Shown here in pieces: positions 33,865 to 41,965 of a DNA stretch of 64,000 nucleotides. Position numbers and translations under genes: made by a program. Under the pieces are notes generated by a model. It searched no databases. It saw nothing but the letters and a program-made list of their open reading frames with translations, and was not told the DNA's origin. The first letter of the stretch is position 1. Every line of letters starts with the position of its first letter. This DNA comes from Lachnospiraceae bacterium (GTDB lineage: Bacteria > Bacillota > Clostridia > Lachnospirales > Lachnospiraceae), in NCBI GenBank assembly GCA_023663945.1, contig JAMPGL010000002.1, forward strand, positions 84,447-148,446, written 5' to 3'.

Positions 33865-34731
33865 TTATTTAATCTTTTTGCAGCATGCAATCGCCAGCGC
33901 ACCCGGTCCAATATGACATGCCACGCTTAAAGAAAGGGGATTATATATCATATCAAATCCCGGAAACTCTTCTTTTAATTCCTCAATAAACTGCTTTGCG
34001 GCGTCCGTATTTTTGGTGTAGGCGACTTCCAGCCAGATATTATCTGCACGCGCCCCTCCAAAACGGGTTTCCATATCGTTCCGGATTGCATTGACCATAA
34101 TGGATTTGCCCTGATTTGCCGTCCGTGCCTTGGCAAAGGCATCCAGCTTATCCCCTTGAATCTGGAGAACCGGCTTTAGACGCAGCATCGTGCCGATTGC
34201 TGCCGCCGCCGGAGTGATTCTTCCGCCCTTTTTTAAATAATACAGGGTGTCCAGCATAATATAAATACTGGAGTTAAATTTATCCCTTTCCAGAAATTCC
34301 TTAATCTGTAAGGCATCCATTCCTCTGTCCGCAAGCAGTTTAGCGTCCAAGGCAGACTGTCTCTGTGTAACGGAAATCCTCTGATTATTGACAACCTGAA
34401 CCTTTCCGTCATAGTCCTCCGCAAGCATGACTGCACTCTGGCAGGAGCCGGAAAGCCCGCTGCTCATGGGAATATGGACAACCTCATCATACTCTGCCAA
34501 AAGCTTATCCCACAACGCTAACACCGATTCCGGGGAGGGCTGGCTGGTCACCACGTTTACTCCGCTTTCCAGCTTTTCATAAAACTCCTCCTGACTTAAG
34601 GTGATATCCTCGTAAAAGGTTTCTTCATTAATCATAAAAGGCATGGGAAGAATATGAATGCCGAACTCCTTCCCCTGTGCCTGTGTAATACCGCTGTTTG
34701 AGTCTGTAACGATTGCAATTTTCTTTTCCAA
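33865..34731 (-). CDS. DegV family fatty-acid-binding protein
   Basis: This 288-residue protein matches DegV/FakB proteins, which hold a fatty acid for phosphorylation by FakA. It has the N-terminal KIAIVTDSNSGITQAQG, the PSPESVLALWDKLL region, HIPMSSGLSGSCQSA with the carboxylate-binding Ser residues, and the C-terminal SVACHIGPGALAIACCKK. The start codon is TTG (34731), preceded by AAAGGG at 8 bp. A FakA-like kinase gene is four kilobases upstream in the same direction, so the pair may act together. Confidence 0.93.
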   Translation of the reverse strand: MEKKIAIVTDSNSGITQAQGKEFGIHILPMPFMINEETFYEDITLSQEEFYEKLESGVNVVTSQPSPESVLALWDKLLAEYDEVVHIPMSSGLSGSCQSAVMLAEDYDGKVQVVNNQRISVTQRQSALDAKLLADRGMDALQIKEFLERDKFNSSIYIMLDTLYYLKKGGRITPAAAAIGTMLRLKPVLQIQGDKLDAFAKARTANQGKSIMVNAIRNDMETRFGGARADNIWLEVAYTKNTDAAKQFIEELKEEFPGFDMIYNPLSLSVACHIGPGALAIACCKKIK

Positions 34732-34776
34732 TTTCGTAACCCTTTCTTTTCTTTCTTCAACGTTTATATCTTACTG

Positions 34777-36837
34777 TCAGATTGTTCTAAAGTCAACAAA
34801 ATTTCCTGCATTTTCTTCCAGATAATTCCGCAGGGGCGCGTGAGCATCTGACATAAGCCCCGGGTCTTCCGATAAAAGCCCGTCTACCGTCATGCTGATT
34901 CTTTTTAAAAGCTCCGAATCCTGATAAATATCGGCAATTTTAAACTCCATGGAGCCGCTTTGGCGGATTCCAAATAAATCGCCCGGTCCCCGGAGCTTTA
35001 AATCCTCCTCCGCAATCAAAAATCCGTCGTTGGATTTGTTTAAAACGGAAAGCCTCTGCATTGCCGTATCCTTTCCGGAGCTGTTCATAAAGATGCAGAA
35101 GGACTGCTCCTTTCCCCTTCCGATTCTCCCTCTCAGCTGGTGAAGCTGTGCAAGCCCAAACCGTTCTGCATTTTCAATCATCATCACCGTTGCATTGGGG
35201 ACGTTGATTCCCACTTCGATGACGGTGGTGGACACCAGCACATGAATATGTCCTTCGGAAAAAGCATCCATGATCCGCTTCTTGTCGGCAGGCTTCATTT
35301 TGCCGTGAAGAATTTCCACGCGTATTTCTTTAGGGAGGATTCTCTTTAGCTTTTCGCCGTAGTCCACAACATTTTCCAGCCCTTCCGTCTCCTCTTCCCC
35401 CGCCTCCACCATAGGACAGATCACGTATGCCTGCCTGCCGCTTTGCACTTGGTCTGCAATAAACTGATACGCTTTATTCCGAAAGGAGCTTCCTACCACA
35501 CAGTTCTTGATGGGAAGCCGTTCCGCAGGCAGTTCATCCACCACGGAAAGATGCAGATCTCCATAGAGAATAATTGCCAGCGTTCTTGGAATGGGCGTTG
35601 CGCTCATAACAAGCACATGAGTCCGCCCGCCCTTTTCATTTAAGATTTCCCGCTGGCGCACCCCAAAGCGGTGCTGTTCATCCGTAATCACAAGTCCCAG
35701 CTTCGCGTATGTAACCTTTTCCTGAATCAGCGCATGGGTTCCGATTATCACATTTGCCTCTGCGTCTTCTATCTGCCGGTAAATTTCCTTTTTGGCAGAA
35801 GCGCTCAAAGACCCGGTCAGCAGTACCGGACGAAAAGGCAGCCCGTATTTTTTCGTCATTGAGGACAGCTGTTCAAAATGCTGTGAGGCAAGAATTTCGG
35901 TAGGCGCCATCAATGCTCCCTGATACCCGTTGGTCACTGTCAAAAGCAGCGCCAAAAAGGCAAGTATCGTCTTGCCGGAACCTACATCCCCCTGTATCAG
36001 ACGGTTCATGCATTTACCGCTTGTTAAATCTCTTAAAATCTCCTCCCAGACTCTGCTTTGGGCATTCGTCAGCCGGTATGGAAGCTGTTCGATCAGCCGG
36101 TCTGTCCACGCCGTCTCAATCATCGGGTAATCCGTGTCTAATTCTTCGTTATATTCCTTCATCTTCCGGACAGAAATTAGAAAAAAGAAAAATTCGTCAA
36201 AGACAAGCCTCTTTCTTGCCTTAAGAAGCATATCCCAATCCTTGGGAAAGTGAATCAGCCATCTTGCCTCCTTAAGCGGAATCAGATCATATTCTTTTTG
36301 AATATCCTCCGGCAGATATTCCGCCTCCGAATAATCCTCCAGCGCACGCGTGGCGGCTTTTAGGACTGTCGTATTGGAAAGCCCCTTGGTCAGCGGATAA
36401 CAGGGCCATAACTGTCCCATCTTTTGATGGTATTCTTCATAGGTAAACAGCCCCGGCTGATCCATATAATATTTTCCGTTCTCAAACCGGACTTTTCCGC
36501 GGAATAAAAACCGGCTTCCCCTTACCAGCTTCCCCTTTAAATAAGGCACGTTAAAATAGATAATAGAAACTTGGTTGATGCCATCGCTTGCCTTTCCTGT
36601 TCCGATGCTCATGGTTTTCGTCTTTTTCCATTTAAAGGAATCCAGAATTCCAAGTTCCACGGTTACAACCTCTCCTTCACCCGCCTCCGAAAGCTTTACG
36701 GGCGGTTTGTAACTCTGGTAATCCCGCGGATAATAATTAAGAAGATCCTCTACGGTGTAAATTTCCAGCCGGTGAAACAATGCCGCCGTCTTTTCACCAA
36801 TCCCCTTAAGTGTTGTTATGTCCTGTGAATATTTCAT
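34777..36837 (-). CDS. recG: ATP-dependent DNA helicase RecG
   Basis: This 686-residue branched-DNA helicase reverses stalled forks. An N-terminal wedge/OB domain (~1-180) precedes the helicase core with Walker A QGDVGSGKTILA and the DExH-type box VITDEQHRFGVRQR. The core continues with MSATPIPRTLA, STTVIEVGINVPNA and QLHQLRGRIGRG. Start MKYSQDITTLKGIGEKTA at 36837 has GGGGG 7 bp upstream, giving the family N-terminus; the longer frame overlaps the upstream spacer. It follows the FakA-like gene, the order known in Firmicutes. Confidence 0.97.
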   Translation of the reverse strand: MKYSQDITTLKGIGEKTAALFHRLEIYTVEDLLNYYPRDYQSYKPPVKLSEAGEGEVVTVELGILDSFKWKKTKTMSIGTGKASDGINQVSIIYFNVPYLKGKLVRGSRFLFRGKVRFENGKYYMDQPGLFTYEEYHQKMGQLWPCYPLTKGLSNTTVLKAATRALEDYSEAEYLPEDIQKEYDLIPLKEARWLIHFPKDWDMLLKARKRLVFDEFFFFLISVRKMKEYNEELDTDYPMIETAWTDRLIEQLPYRLTNAQSRVWEEILRDLTSGKCMNRLIQGDVGSGKTILAFLALLLTVTNGYQGALMAPTEILASQHFEQLSSMTKKYGLPFRPVLLTGSLSASAKKEIYRQIEDAEANVIIGTHALIQEKVTYAKLGLVITDEQHRFGVRQREILNEKGGRTHVLVMSATPIPRTLAIILYGDLHLSVVDELPAERLPIKNCVVGSSFRNKAYQFIADQVQSGRQAYVICPMVEAGEEETEGLENVVDYGEKLKRILPKEIRVEILHGKMKPADKKRIMDAFSEGHIHVLVSTTVIEVGINVPNATVMMIENAERFGLAQLHQLRGRIGRGKEQSFCIFMNSSGKDTAMQRLSVLNKSNDGFLIAEEDLKLRGPGDLFGIRQSGSMEFKIADIYQDSELLKRISMTVDGLLSEDPGLMSDAHAPLRNYLEENAGNFVDFRTI

Positions 36838-36932
36838 CAAATAACCCCCAAAACCGGAACAAATAGAATTCTTACCTGCCTTTTGCATCATACAAAAAGG
36901 ACGGGATACCGTCCTTTCTGTCAAAAGAAATA

Positions 36933-38591
36933 TTACTCAGCAGAAACAATATAGTAGTAAATCGGCTGTCCTCCATACTGAAGTTCCACATCGCATCCGG
37001 AAAAACTCTCTTCCACACGGGATTTCAGCTCTTCCGCCGCCTCCTTGGAGACATCCTGCCCGTAATAAATGCTGATCAACTCCCGATCTTCATCCATCAT
37101 ATCGGAAATCATGGAAAAAGTGACCTCCTCCATCCTGCTTCCCACGGAAAGGATTCCCTCGTCGCCGATTCCCATATAGTCGCCCTGTTTAATCTCTTTA
37201 TCTTCAATCACGGTGTCACGCACTGCATAGGTGACTTCGCCCGTCTTTACGCTGCCGATTTCATTCTGCATATTTTCGGCGTTTTCATCGGCGGAAAGAT
37301 CCGGCACATAATTGATGACTGCCGTAATTCCCTGAGGGATCGTCTTGGTGGGAATTACTATGATATTTTTGTTTTCCACCATCATCTGCGCCTGATTAGC
37401 CGCAAGAATGATATTCTTATTGTTAGGAAGAATAAATACGTTATCCGCATTCACCTTTTCAATGGCGTTTAACAGGTCTTCCGTGCTGGGATTCATCGTC
37501 TGTCCGCCTTCTATAATATAGTCAACGCCTAATCCCTTAAAAATCTCATTGATGCCTTCGCCTGCGGAAACGGCGATAAATCCGGTCTCCTTGTGAGGCA
37601 TGGGCGCCTCCTCCGGTTCCTCTGCCGTGCCGACATTTTCTTTAAACAGCTTTTCCTGATGCTCTAAACGCATATTGTCTATTTTTAAATTTGATAATGC
37701 ACCATACTTCAATGCCTTTTGGATTGCCAGACCCGGATCATTGGTATGTACATGTACCTTGACCACGTCCTCGTCTGTGACAACCACGATGGAATCACCA
37801 ATGGATTCCAGATATTCCTTAAAATCCATCTCATTTTTAATGTTGAAATTCCTGCTTAACATAATAATAAATTCTGTGCAGTAACCGAATTTAATATCTG
37901 CTTCCTGTTTTATTCCTCCGCCGGATTTCGGCTCTTCGCTCTTCGGCTCTTCCTTCACGGAAAAATCAATCTCTTTTCCCATGAATGCATCGTAAGCTCC
38001 CTTAAGCACCTGCATAAGCCCCTGACCGCCGGAATCCACCACGCCCGCCTGTTTCAAAACAGGAAGCATGTCCGGAGTCTTTAAGAGCACCTCATCTGCA
38101 TATTCAATCACCTTCTCAAAGAAAACGGCTAAATCGCCGCACCCTTCATTTGACAGCTCTCTTGCCTTGACGCTTGCTCCTTTTGCCACAGTCAGAATCG
38201 TTCCCTCTTTGGGCTTCATAACCGCCTTGTACGCTGTTTCCACTGCCTTTTCAAATGCATCTGCAAATACAGGGATATTAAGCTCGTCCTTATCCCGGAT
38301 AGATTTAGTAAATCCACGGAACAGCTGAGACAGGATAACTCCTGAGTTTCCTCTTGCCCCGCGAAGAGAGCCTGAGGAGATTGCCTTGCACAGAGACATC
38401 ATATCAGGATTTTCCATGGCTGCTACCTCTTTGGCGGCAGACATAATTGTCAGTGTCATATTGGTTCCTGTATCTCCGTCAGGGACAGGAAAAACATTTA
38501 AATCGTTAATCCACTCTTTTTTGGATTCCAGATTTTGGGCTCCTGCTAAGAACATCTTTGCAAGGGTCTTAGCGTCGATTGTATTAGTCAC
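36933..38591 (-). CDS. DAK2 domain-containing protein, FakA-like fatty acid kinase (YloV)
   Basis: This 552-residue protein has an N-terminal DAK2 nucleotide-binding domain (~8-205, with NVFPVPDGDTGTNMTLT and GARGNSGVILSQLFRGF) and a large C-terminal DAK1-like/EDD domain (~235-552). It corresponds to YloV/FakA, which phosphorylates fatty acids bound to DegV-type FakB proteins for phospholipid synthesis. An acidic/proline linker (KEEPKSEEPKSGGG) joins the two. It follows the Gls24 gene by 12 bp and precedes recG, matching the yloU-yloV-recG order in Bacillus relatives. Confidence 0.93.
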   Translation of the reverse strand: MTNTIDAKTLAKMFLAGAQNLESKKEWINDLNVFPVPDGDTGTNMTLTIMSAAKEVAAMENPDMMSLCKAISSGSLRGARGNSGVILSQLFRGFTKSIRDKDELNIPVFADAFEKAVETAYKAVMKPKEGTILTVAKGASVKARELSNEGCGDLAVFFEKVIEYADEVLLKTPDMLPVLKQAGVVDSGGQGLMQVLKGAYDAFMGKEIDFSVKEEPKSEEPKSGGGIKQEADIKFGYCTEFIIMLSRNFNIKNEMDFKEYLESIGDSIVVVTDEDVVKVHVHTNDPGLAIQKALKYGALSNLKIDNMRLEHQEKLFKENVGTAEEPEEAPMPHKETGFIAVSAGEGINEIFKGLGVDYIIEGGQTMNPSTEDLLNAIEKVNADNVFILPNNKNIILAANQAQMMVENKNIIVIPTKTIPQGITAVINYVPDLSADENAENMQNEIGSVKTGEVTYAVRDTVIEDKEIKQGDYMGIGDEGILSVGSRMEEVTFSMISDMMDEDRELISIYYGQDVSKEAAEELKSRVEESFSGCDVELQYGGQPIYYYIVSAE

Positions 38592-38603
38592 AGCAAATCC
38601 TCC

Positions 38604-38978
38604 TTAATCAATCACTCGAACACCTTCTACAAAGATGTTTATTTTTGCTACTTCAATTCCTGTGAATTCCTCTACTTTGTATTTCACATTGCTGATCAGA
38701 TTGTCCGAAACAGCAAGAATGCTCACGCCGTAAGCCAGAATAACATGAAAATTCAGCGTCAGTTTGTTTTGGGTAATAAATACATTAATTCCTCTGGTCA
38801 TACTGTCCATCTTAAGCAGCTTGACCAGCCCGTCCTTTACATTGATTCCTGCCATCCCCACAACGCCGAAGCATTCCATCGCAACACTGCCTGCGTATTG
38901 GGCAATGACCTCATTATCAATTGTAACATTCCCCATATGAGTATTCATAGAAGTTTCCTTCATGGAAGAATTTTTCAT
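38604..38978 (-). CDS. Asp23/Gls24 family envelope stress response protein (YloU)
   Basis: This 124-residue protein matches the Asp23/Gls24 family. It has NVTIDNEVIAQYAGSVAMEC at the start of the domain, GVSILAVSDNLISNVKYKVEE and a final INIFVEGVRV strand. The role is unclear; members associate with the membrane and envelope stress. The ribosome binding site is strong (AAGGAGG). It is divergent from rpmB and begins the FakA-recG gene run, a conserved arrangement. Confidence 0.93.
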   Translation of the reverse strand: MKNSSMKETSMNTHMGNVTIDNEVIAQYAGSVAMECFGVVGMAGINVKDGLVKLLKMDSMTRGINVFITQNKLTLNFHVILAYGVSILAVSDNLISNVKYKVEEFTGIEVAKINIFVEGVRVID

Positions 38979-39070
38979 AGGCTGCCTCCTTATATTTTGA
39001 ACATATATAATGTATTATAACCGTAAAATCCAAAAAAAGAAACTATATTTTTTACGGAATAAATTTTTGC

Positions 39071-39099
39071 TTGCATTCTGAACCAATATCTGCTATTAT
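39071..39099 (+). promoter_or_regulatory. Promoter of rpmB
   Basis: TTGCAT (39071-39076) and TATTAT (39094-39099) are separated by 17 bp, with a ribosome binding site AGGAGG before the ATG. A divergent TATAAT (39014-39019, minus strand) with a weak -35 may serve the Gls24 gene. Confidence 0.75.
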
Positions 39100-39140
39100 A
39101 CAACTGTTGTGTATATTATTGATCGTTAGGAGGTGCACCG

Positions 39141-39326
39141 ATGGCTAAATGTGATATTTGTGGCAAAGGCGTTCATTTTGGAAACAATGTAAGCCATTCT
39201 CATAGAAGATCAAACAGAATCTGGAAATCTAACATTAAAAGGGTTAAATGTAAGGTAAACGGAGCTTCCAAAAGAATGCATGTTTGTACTAACTGTTTGA
39301 AATCCGGAAAAGTAGAAAGAGCTTAG
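39141..39326 (+). CDS. rpmB: 50S ribosomal protein L28
   Basis: This 61-residue L28 has two CxxC pairs (MAKCDICGKG and VCTNCLKSGK), so it is the zinc-binding form. It is a large-subunit protein. It is monocistronic and divergent from the Gls24 gene. It is followed by a GC-rich hairpin, a copy of the dispersed hairpin element and a strong terminator. Confidence 0.98.
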   Translation: MAKCDICGKGVHFGNNVSHSHRRSNRIWKSNIKRVKCKVNGASKRMHVCTNCLKSGKVERA

Positions 39327-39356
39327 TCAACCCCGCCACAAGCAACGGGGTATTGA

Positions 39357-39438
39357 CCCTCGCGGCAGTCGTCAAATGTCTAAACCAGCCTTAGCTGGTT
39401 CTAAGCAGACCACTTGACTCGTTGCTCGCGGGAATAAA
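39357..39438 (+). repeat. Dispersed hairpin element, copy C, downstream of rpmB
   Basis: It shares AACCAGC/GCTGGTT, the TCGTCAAA and TTGACTCG arms and the CGCGGGAATAAA end with copies A and B. It is oriented with rpmB transcription and begins 30 bp past the stop. A separate small hairpin CCCCG ... CGGGG (39331-39350) precedes it and the terminator at 39449 follows, so the element would be in the rpmB 3' UTR. Confidence 0.85.
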
Positions 39439-39448
39439 CGTCTATATG

Positions 39449-39475
39449 AAAGCTGACCGATTGGTCAGCTTTTTT
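39449..39475 (+). terminator. Intrinsic terminator after rpmB
   Basis: AGCTGACC ... GGTCAGCT is an 8-bp stem with a two-base GA/TT-type loop region followed by TTTTTT. It is the clear end of the rpmB transcript; it may also work weakly for the convergent J-domain gene. Confidence 0.92.
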
Positions 39476-39501
39476 ATATGATAGGAAACACCTTCATGAT
39501 G

Positions 39502-39972
39502 CTATGCTCTTTTGTCATAATCCCGGTCATAATCCCGCTTTAATTCTTCATAAATCTTGTTGATGCGGAGAACCATCTCATGGTCTCCCGCTATATTATC
39601 CGGATGAAAAATCTTAATCAGGTCGCGGTAACGCTTCTTTAATGCAAGGGGGCTTTTTACCCCCTGAAATAAGATTTCCGCCAGATCCGGCTCCCGGCTC
39701 TGCTTTACGGAAGCCTGATATACCTTCTCTTCCGCTTCCAGCATCAGCCGTTTCTTTTCCAGTTCTCTCCGTTCTTCCTCAAGCTGAGCGAACCCGCCCT
39801 TTAAGATTTCCATCTTTTGGTCAAAAAAGTTCTCCTCCTGCTTTAGGCGGCTGCGCTCGAACAGAATCCTTTCATTTTCTTTTGAAAGCCATTCCTTTGC
39901 CTCGTTAAGCTTGTCCCTGTCTCCTTCGGCAAGCAGCTCTTCGATTTTTTGTGCATCTGAATCCAGTTTCAT
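39502..39972 (-). CDS. J-domain protein with N-terminal coiled coil
   Basis: This 156-residue protein has a long charged coiled coil (~5-100, Glu/Lys/Leu heptads) and a C-terminal J domain (~105-150). The key HPD tripeptide is in LIKIFHPDNIAGDHE. J domains stimulate DnaK ATPase activity. It lacks the Gly/Phe and zinc regions of DnaJ, so it is a specialised co-chaperone rather than DnaJ itself. It is the last gene of a minus-strand run that starts near the U32 gene, and ends near the rpmB terminator. Confidence 0.88.
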   Translation of the reverse strand: MKLDSDAQKIEELLAEGDRDKLNEAKEWLSKENERILFERSRLKQEENFFDQKMEILKGGFAQLEEERRELEKKRLMLEAEEKVYQASVKQSREPDLAEILFQGVKSPLALKKRYRDLIKIFHPDNIAGDHEMVLRINKIYEELKRDYDRDYDKRA

Positions 39973-39996
39973 TCTTAAATATCTCCATCTATGCAG

Positions 39997-40140
39997 TCAA
40001 TCGCAATAGTAAAAATTATAGCCGATTAAAAGCAAAAGCGCAATAATAATCAGCCCGATCAGATAATGACGGGCAAGAAAAAGCATAAGCAGCATTCCCA
40101 CCGCAATCCAAAATGCTATGAATCCGATTAATTTTTTCAT
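39997..40140 (-). CDS. Small two-helix membrane peptide (47 residues)
   Basis: This short open frame encodes MKKLIGFIAFWIAVGMLL followed by LARHYLIGLIIIALLLLIGY and a short end. There are two hydrophobic helices separated by ARHY, and almost no other sequence. AGGTGG lies 6 bp before the ATG, which supports real translation. It is between the GerW-like gene and the J-domain gene on the same strand, so it is probably part of that operon. Such small membrane peptides are often sporulation-linked in this group, but function is unknown. Confidence 0.65.
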   Translation of the reverse strand: MKKLIGFIAFWIAVGMLLMLFLARHYLIGLIIIALLLLIGYNFYYCD

Positions 40141-40207
40141 GCCTGCCACCTGCTTATGCCTCTTAATTCATTTTATGCAGCTTTTAACAATTATTGCCTG
40201 TTATCTG

Positions 40208-40600
40208 TCATTCCTTGTCTTCCGGGAATGCAATATCGACCGCATCATCATCATCGATCATCTCTTCCTTGGGAGCCGTAAACTTATCTACAATATCGGG
40301 AATGAGGTCAAGCACCTTGGTAACGGTATCCTGATTTTTAATATTGACAAGCTTGGTGCTTCCGTTTTTGATCACAAGCACGGCGCTTGGAGTGAGCTTT
40401 CCGCTGAACCCGCCTGCACCGCCGTTCTTCTTATCTCCCACGCTGGCTCCGGCGCCCACGCCGAAAGTGACATCCACTAAGGGCAGGATAATCGTATCGC
40501 CTATCTTTGTAGCCTCTCCCACCACTGTTTTGGTGGATAGCACCGTGTTCATTCCCTTCATCAATGATTCAATTACTCCGTTAAAATTATTGTCTGCCAT
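40208..40600 (-). CDS. ytfJ: GerW family sporulation protein (YtfJ)
   Basis: This 130-residue protein matches the YtfJ/GerW family, linked to spore germination. It has an N-terminal SLMKGMNTVLSTKTVVGEA and a Gly-rich central part (GVGAGASVGDKKNGGAGGFSG). The C-terminal acidic tail ends FPEDKE. It overlaps the upstream DUF2953 gene by 1 bp. The ytfI-ytfJ (DUF2953-GerW) pairing is conserved and supports the call. Confidence 0.93.
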   Translation of the reverse strand: MADNNFNGVIESLMKGMNTVLSTKTVVGEATKIGDTIILPLVDVTFGVGAGASVGDKKNGGAGGFSGKLTPSAVLVIKNGSTKLVNIKNQDTVTKVLDLIPDIVDKFTAPKEEMIDDDDAVDIAFPEDKE

Positions 40601-41574
40601 TATACAGCCTCCCTTTTCAACATACTAATTACCTGACGTAAATTTTTGTTAAAGTAAACAATCCATGCACATCGAACCAGCCGGAACAAGGTAATCCTGC
40701 CCTTAATGAGCAGCTCTCCCTCCACAATCTGCTGTTCAAAGTCAGGCGTTACTGCAATCTGTCCGCCCAAAAAAGGATACAGCATCCCATAAACTGCAAG
40801 CACCTGTCCCGTGCCTGCCGGATCTCCGGTTCCAATCCTAAGGCTTCCCTTTATCTTTCGAGGGCAGATGTGCCGGAGCAGCGCTCCCACCTGAGTGCCG
40901 CACATCTGAAGAGCGTTTTTAAATTTTGAACTGCTTATCACTTCTATATAATACTTGATATTTTTAACAATTTTCTTAATCTTATCACATATTTGCGCAA
41001 TTGTGTACTGCAGATTTCTGAGCAGGTCGAAAAACTTTTTAAAAAAAGCTTTCACGGAGGGCTCTTTATCCGCTTCCTTCCCCTTATCCTCCTCAGAAGA
41101 GGGACTTTCCGAATTTTCTGCCGTTTCAACGTCTGGCTTTATTTCCGCTTTTGATTCCGCTTTCGCCTTTGGAGTTGTCTCACCATCTGAGCCAGCCTCC
41201 GCCTTTCGTGTTGTCCCACTGTCCGCGTCTGTCTCCGCCTTTAAAGCTGTTTCTGTAGTTTCCTCCGCTTCCTGCTTCGATTTTCCTTTTGACTGTTTCT
41301 CTTTGGCACGGTCAGAGCGGAACAGGGTAATACAGCCTAAGCGGACCTTAACATATACCGCATCGGGATAATCAAAATGCACATTCAGCAGATGAAACAG
41401 CCATGTCGCTTTCAGTTTGGCAGAAAGAGGCATTTTGTCGGGCTTTCGCTCTGCATAAATCCGGTATCTGACAGGAACAAACAGAACCAGCAAAATGAGC
41501 AGAACCAAAATGCCAATCAGGGATAAGAGGATAATCCCCAAAACCTTTAAAACGGTTAATAGTATGGAAATCAT
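40600..41574 (-). CDS. DUF2953 domain-containing membrane protein
   Basis: This 324-residue protein has an N-terminal transmembrane helix (~8-32), a short conserved VPVRYRI segment, a long low-complexity Glu/Lys/Ala/Thr stretch (~95-170) and the DUF2953 core (~200-310). Repeated KAE(T/A/S) steps in the variable stretch show length expansion. The family is membrane-anchored, often paired with GerW/YtfJ, and is sporulation-associated. It overlaps the upstream gene by 4 bp. Confidence 0.88.
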   Translation of the reverse strand: MISILLTVLKVLGIILLSLIGILVLLILLVLFVPVRYRIYAERKPDKMPLSAKLKATWLFHLLNVHFDYPDAVYVKVRLGCITLFRSDRAKEKQSKGKSKQEAEETTETALKAETDADSGTTRKAEAGSDGETTPKAKAESKAEIKPDVETAENSESPSSEEDKGKEADKEPSVKAFFKKFFDLLRNLQYTIAQICDKIKKIVKNIKYYIEVISSSKFKNALQMCGTQVGALLRHICPRKIKGSLRIGTGDPAGTGQVLAVYGMLYPFLGGQIAVTPDFEQQIVEGELLIKGRITLFRLVRCAWIVYFNKNLRQVISMLKREAV

Positions 41575-41909
41575 ACGGATACCTCACTGTGGCCTAATTG
41601 TTTCCCGGCTTTCCATTTTAAATACTCTTTCAGATTACACGCTCCGGTCTTTTCAAGGCATTCCTGCGTAATCTGCATGATAAGCTGCAGTGCCTCATCG
41701 TAATCGGAAGCAATCCCCACAATGACCGGCGGATGGTATCTGAAATATCTCTGCTTTAAATAAGCGCTGTGAAATATTTCTAACTGGTCGCCGCCCTGTG
41801 CAAAAGTAATCACATACACAAAAGTACCAGCATGGTGTTTCAGCTTCCATTTGATTTTGGGCAGGTTTTTAATAGTATCACCAACATATAGATATTTATA
41901 AAATTTCAT
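41571..41909 (-). CDS. Conserved hypothetical protein
   Basis: This 112-residue soluble protein starts MKFYKYLYVGDTIKNLPKIK. It contains no recognised domain, but LEIFHSAYLKQRYFRYHPP and GIASDYDEALQLIMQIT are clear regular segments. It lies between the PBP gene and the DUF2953 gene (4-bp overlap), suggesting translation coupling. Similar proteins seem common in this family of bacteria. No function proposed. Confidence 0.75.
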   Translation of the reverse strand: MKFYKYLYVGDTIKNLPKIKWKLKHHAGTFVYVITFAQGGDQLEIFHSAYLKQRYFRYHPPVIVGIASDYDEALQLIMQITQECLEKTGACNLKEYLKWKAGKQLGHSEVSV

Positions 41910-41965
41910 AACGATTTATCCTCATCGCCTACATTGTAACATACTTACAGCAAATACCAAAGAAC

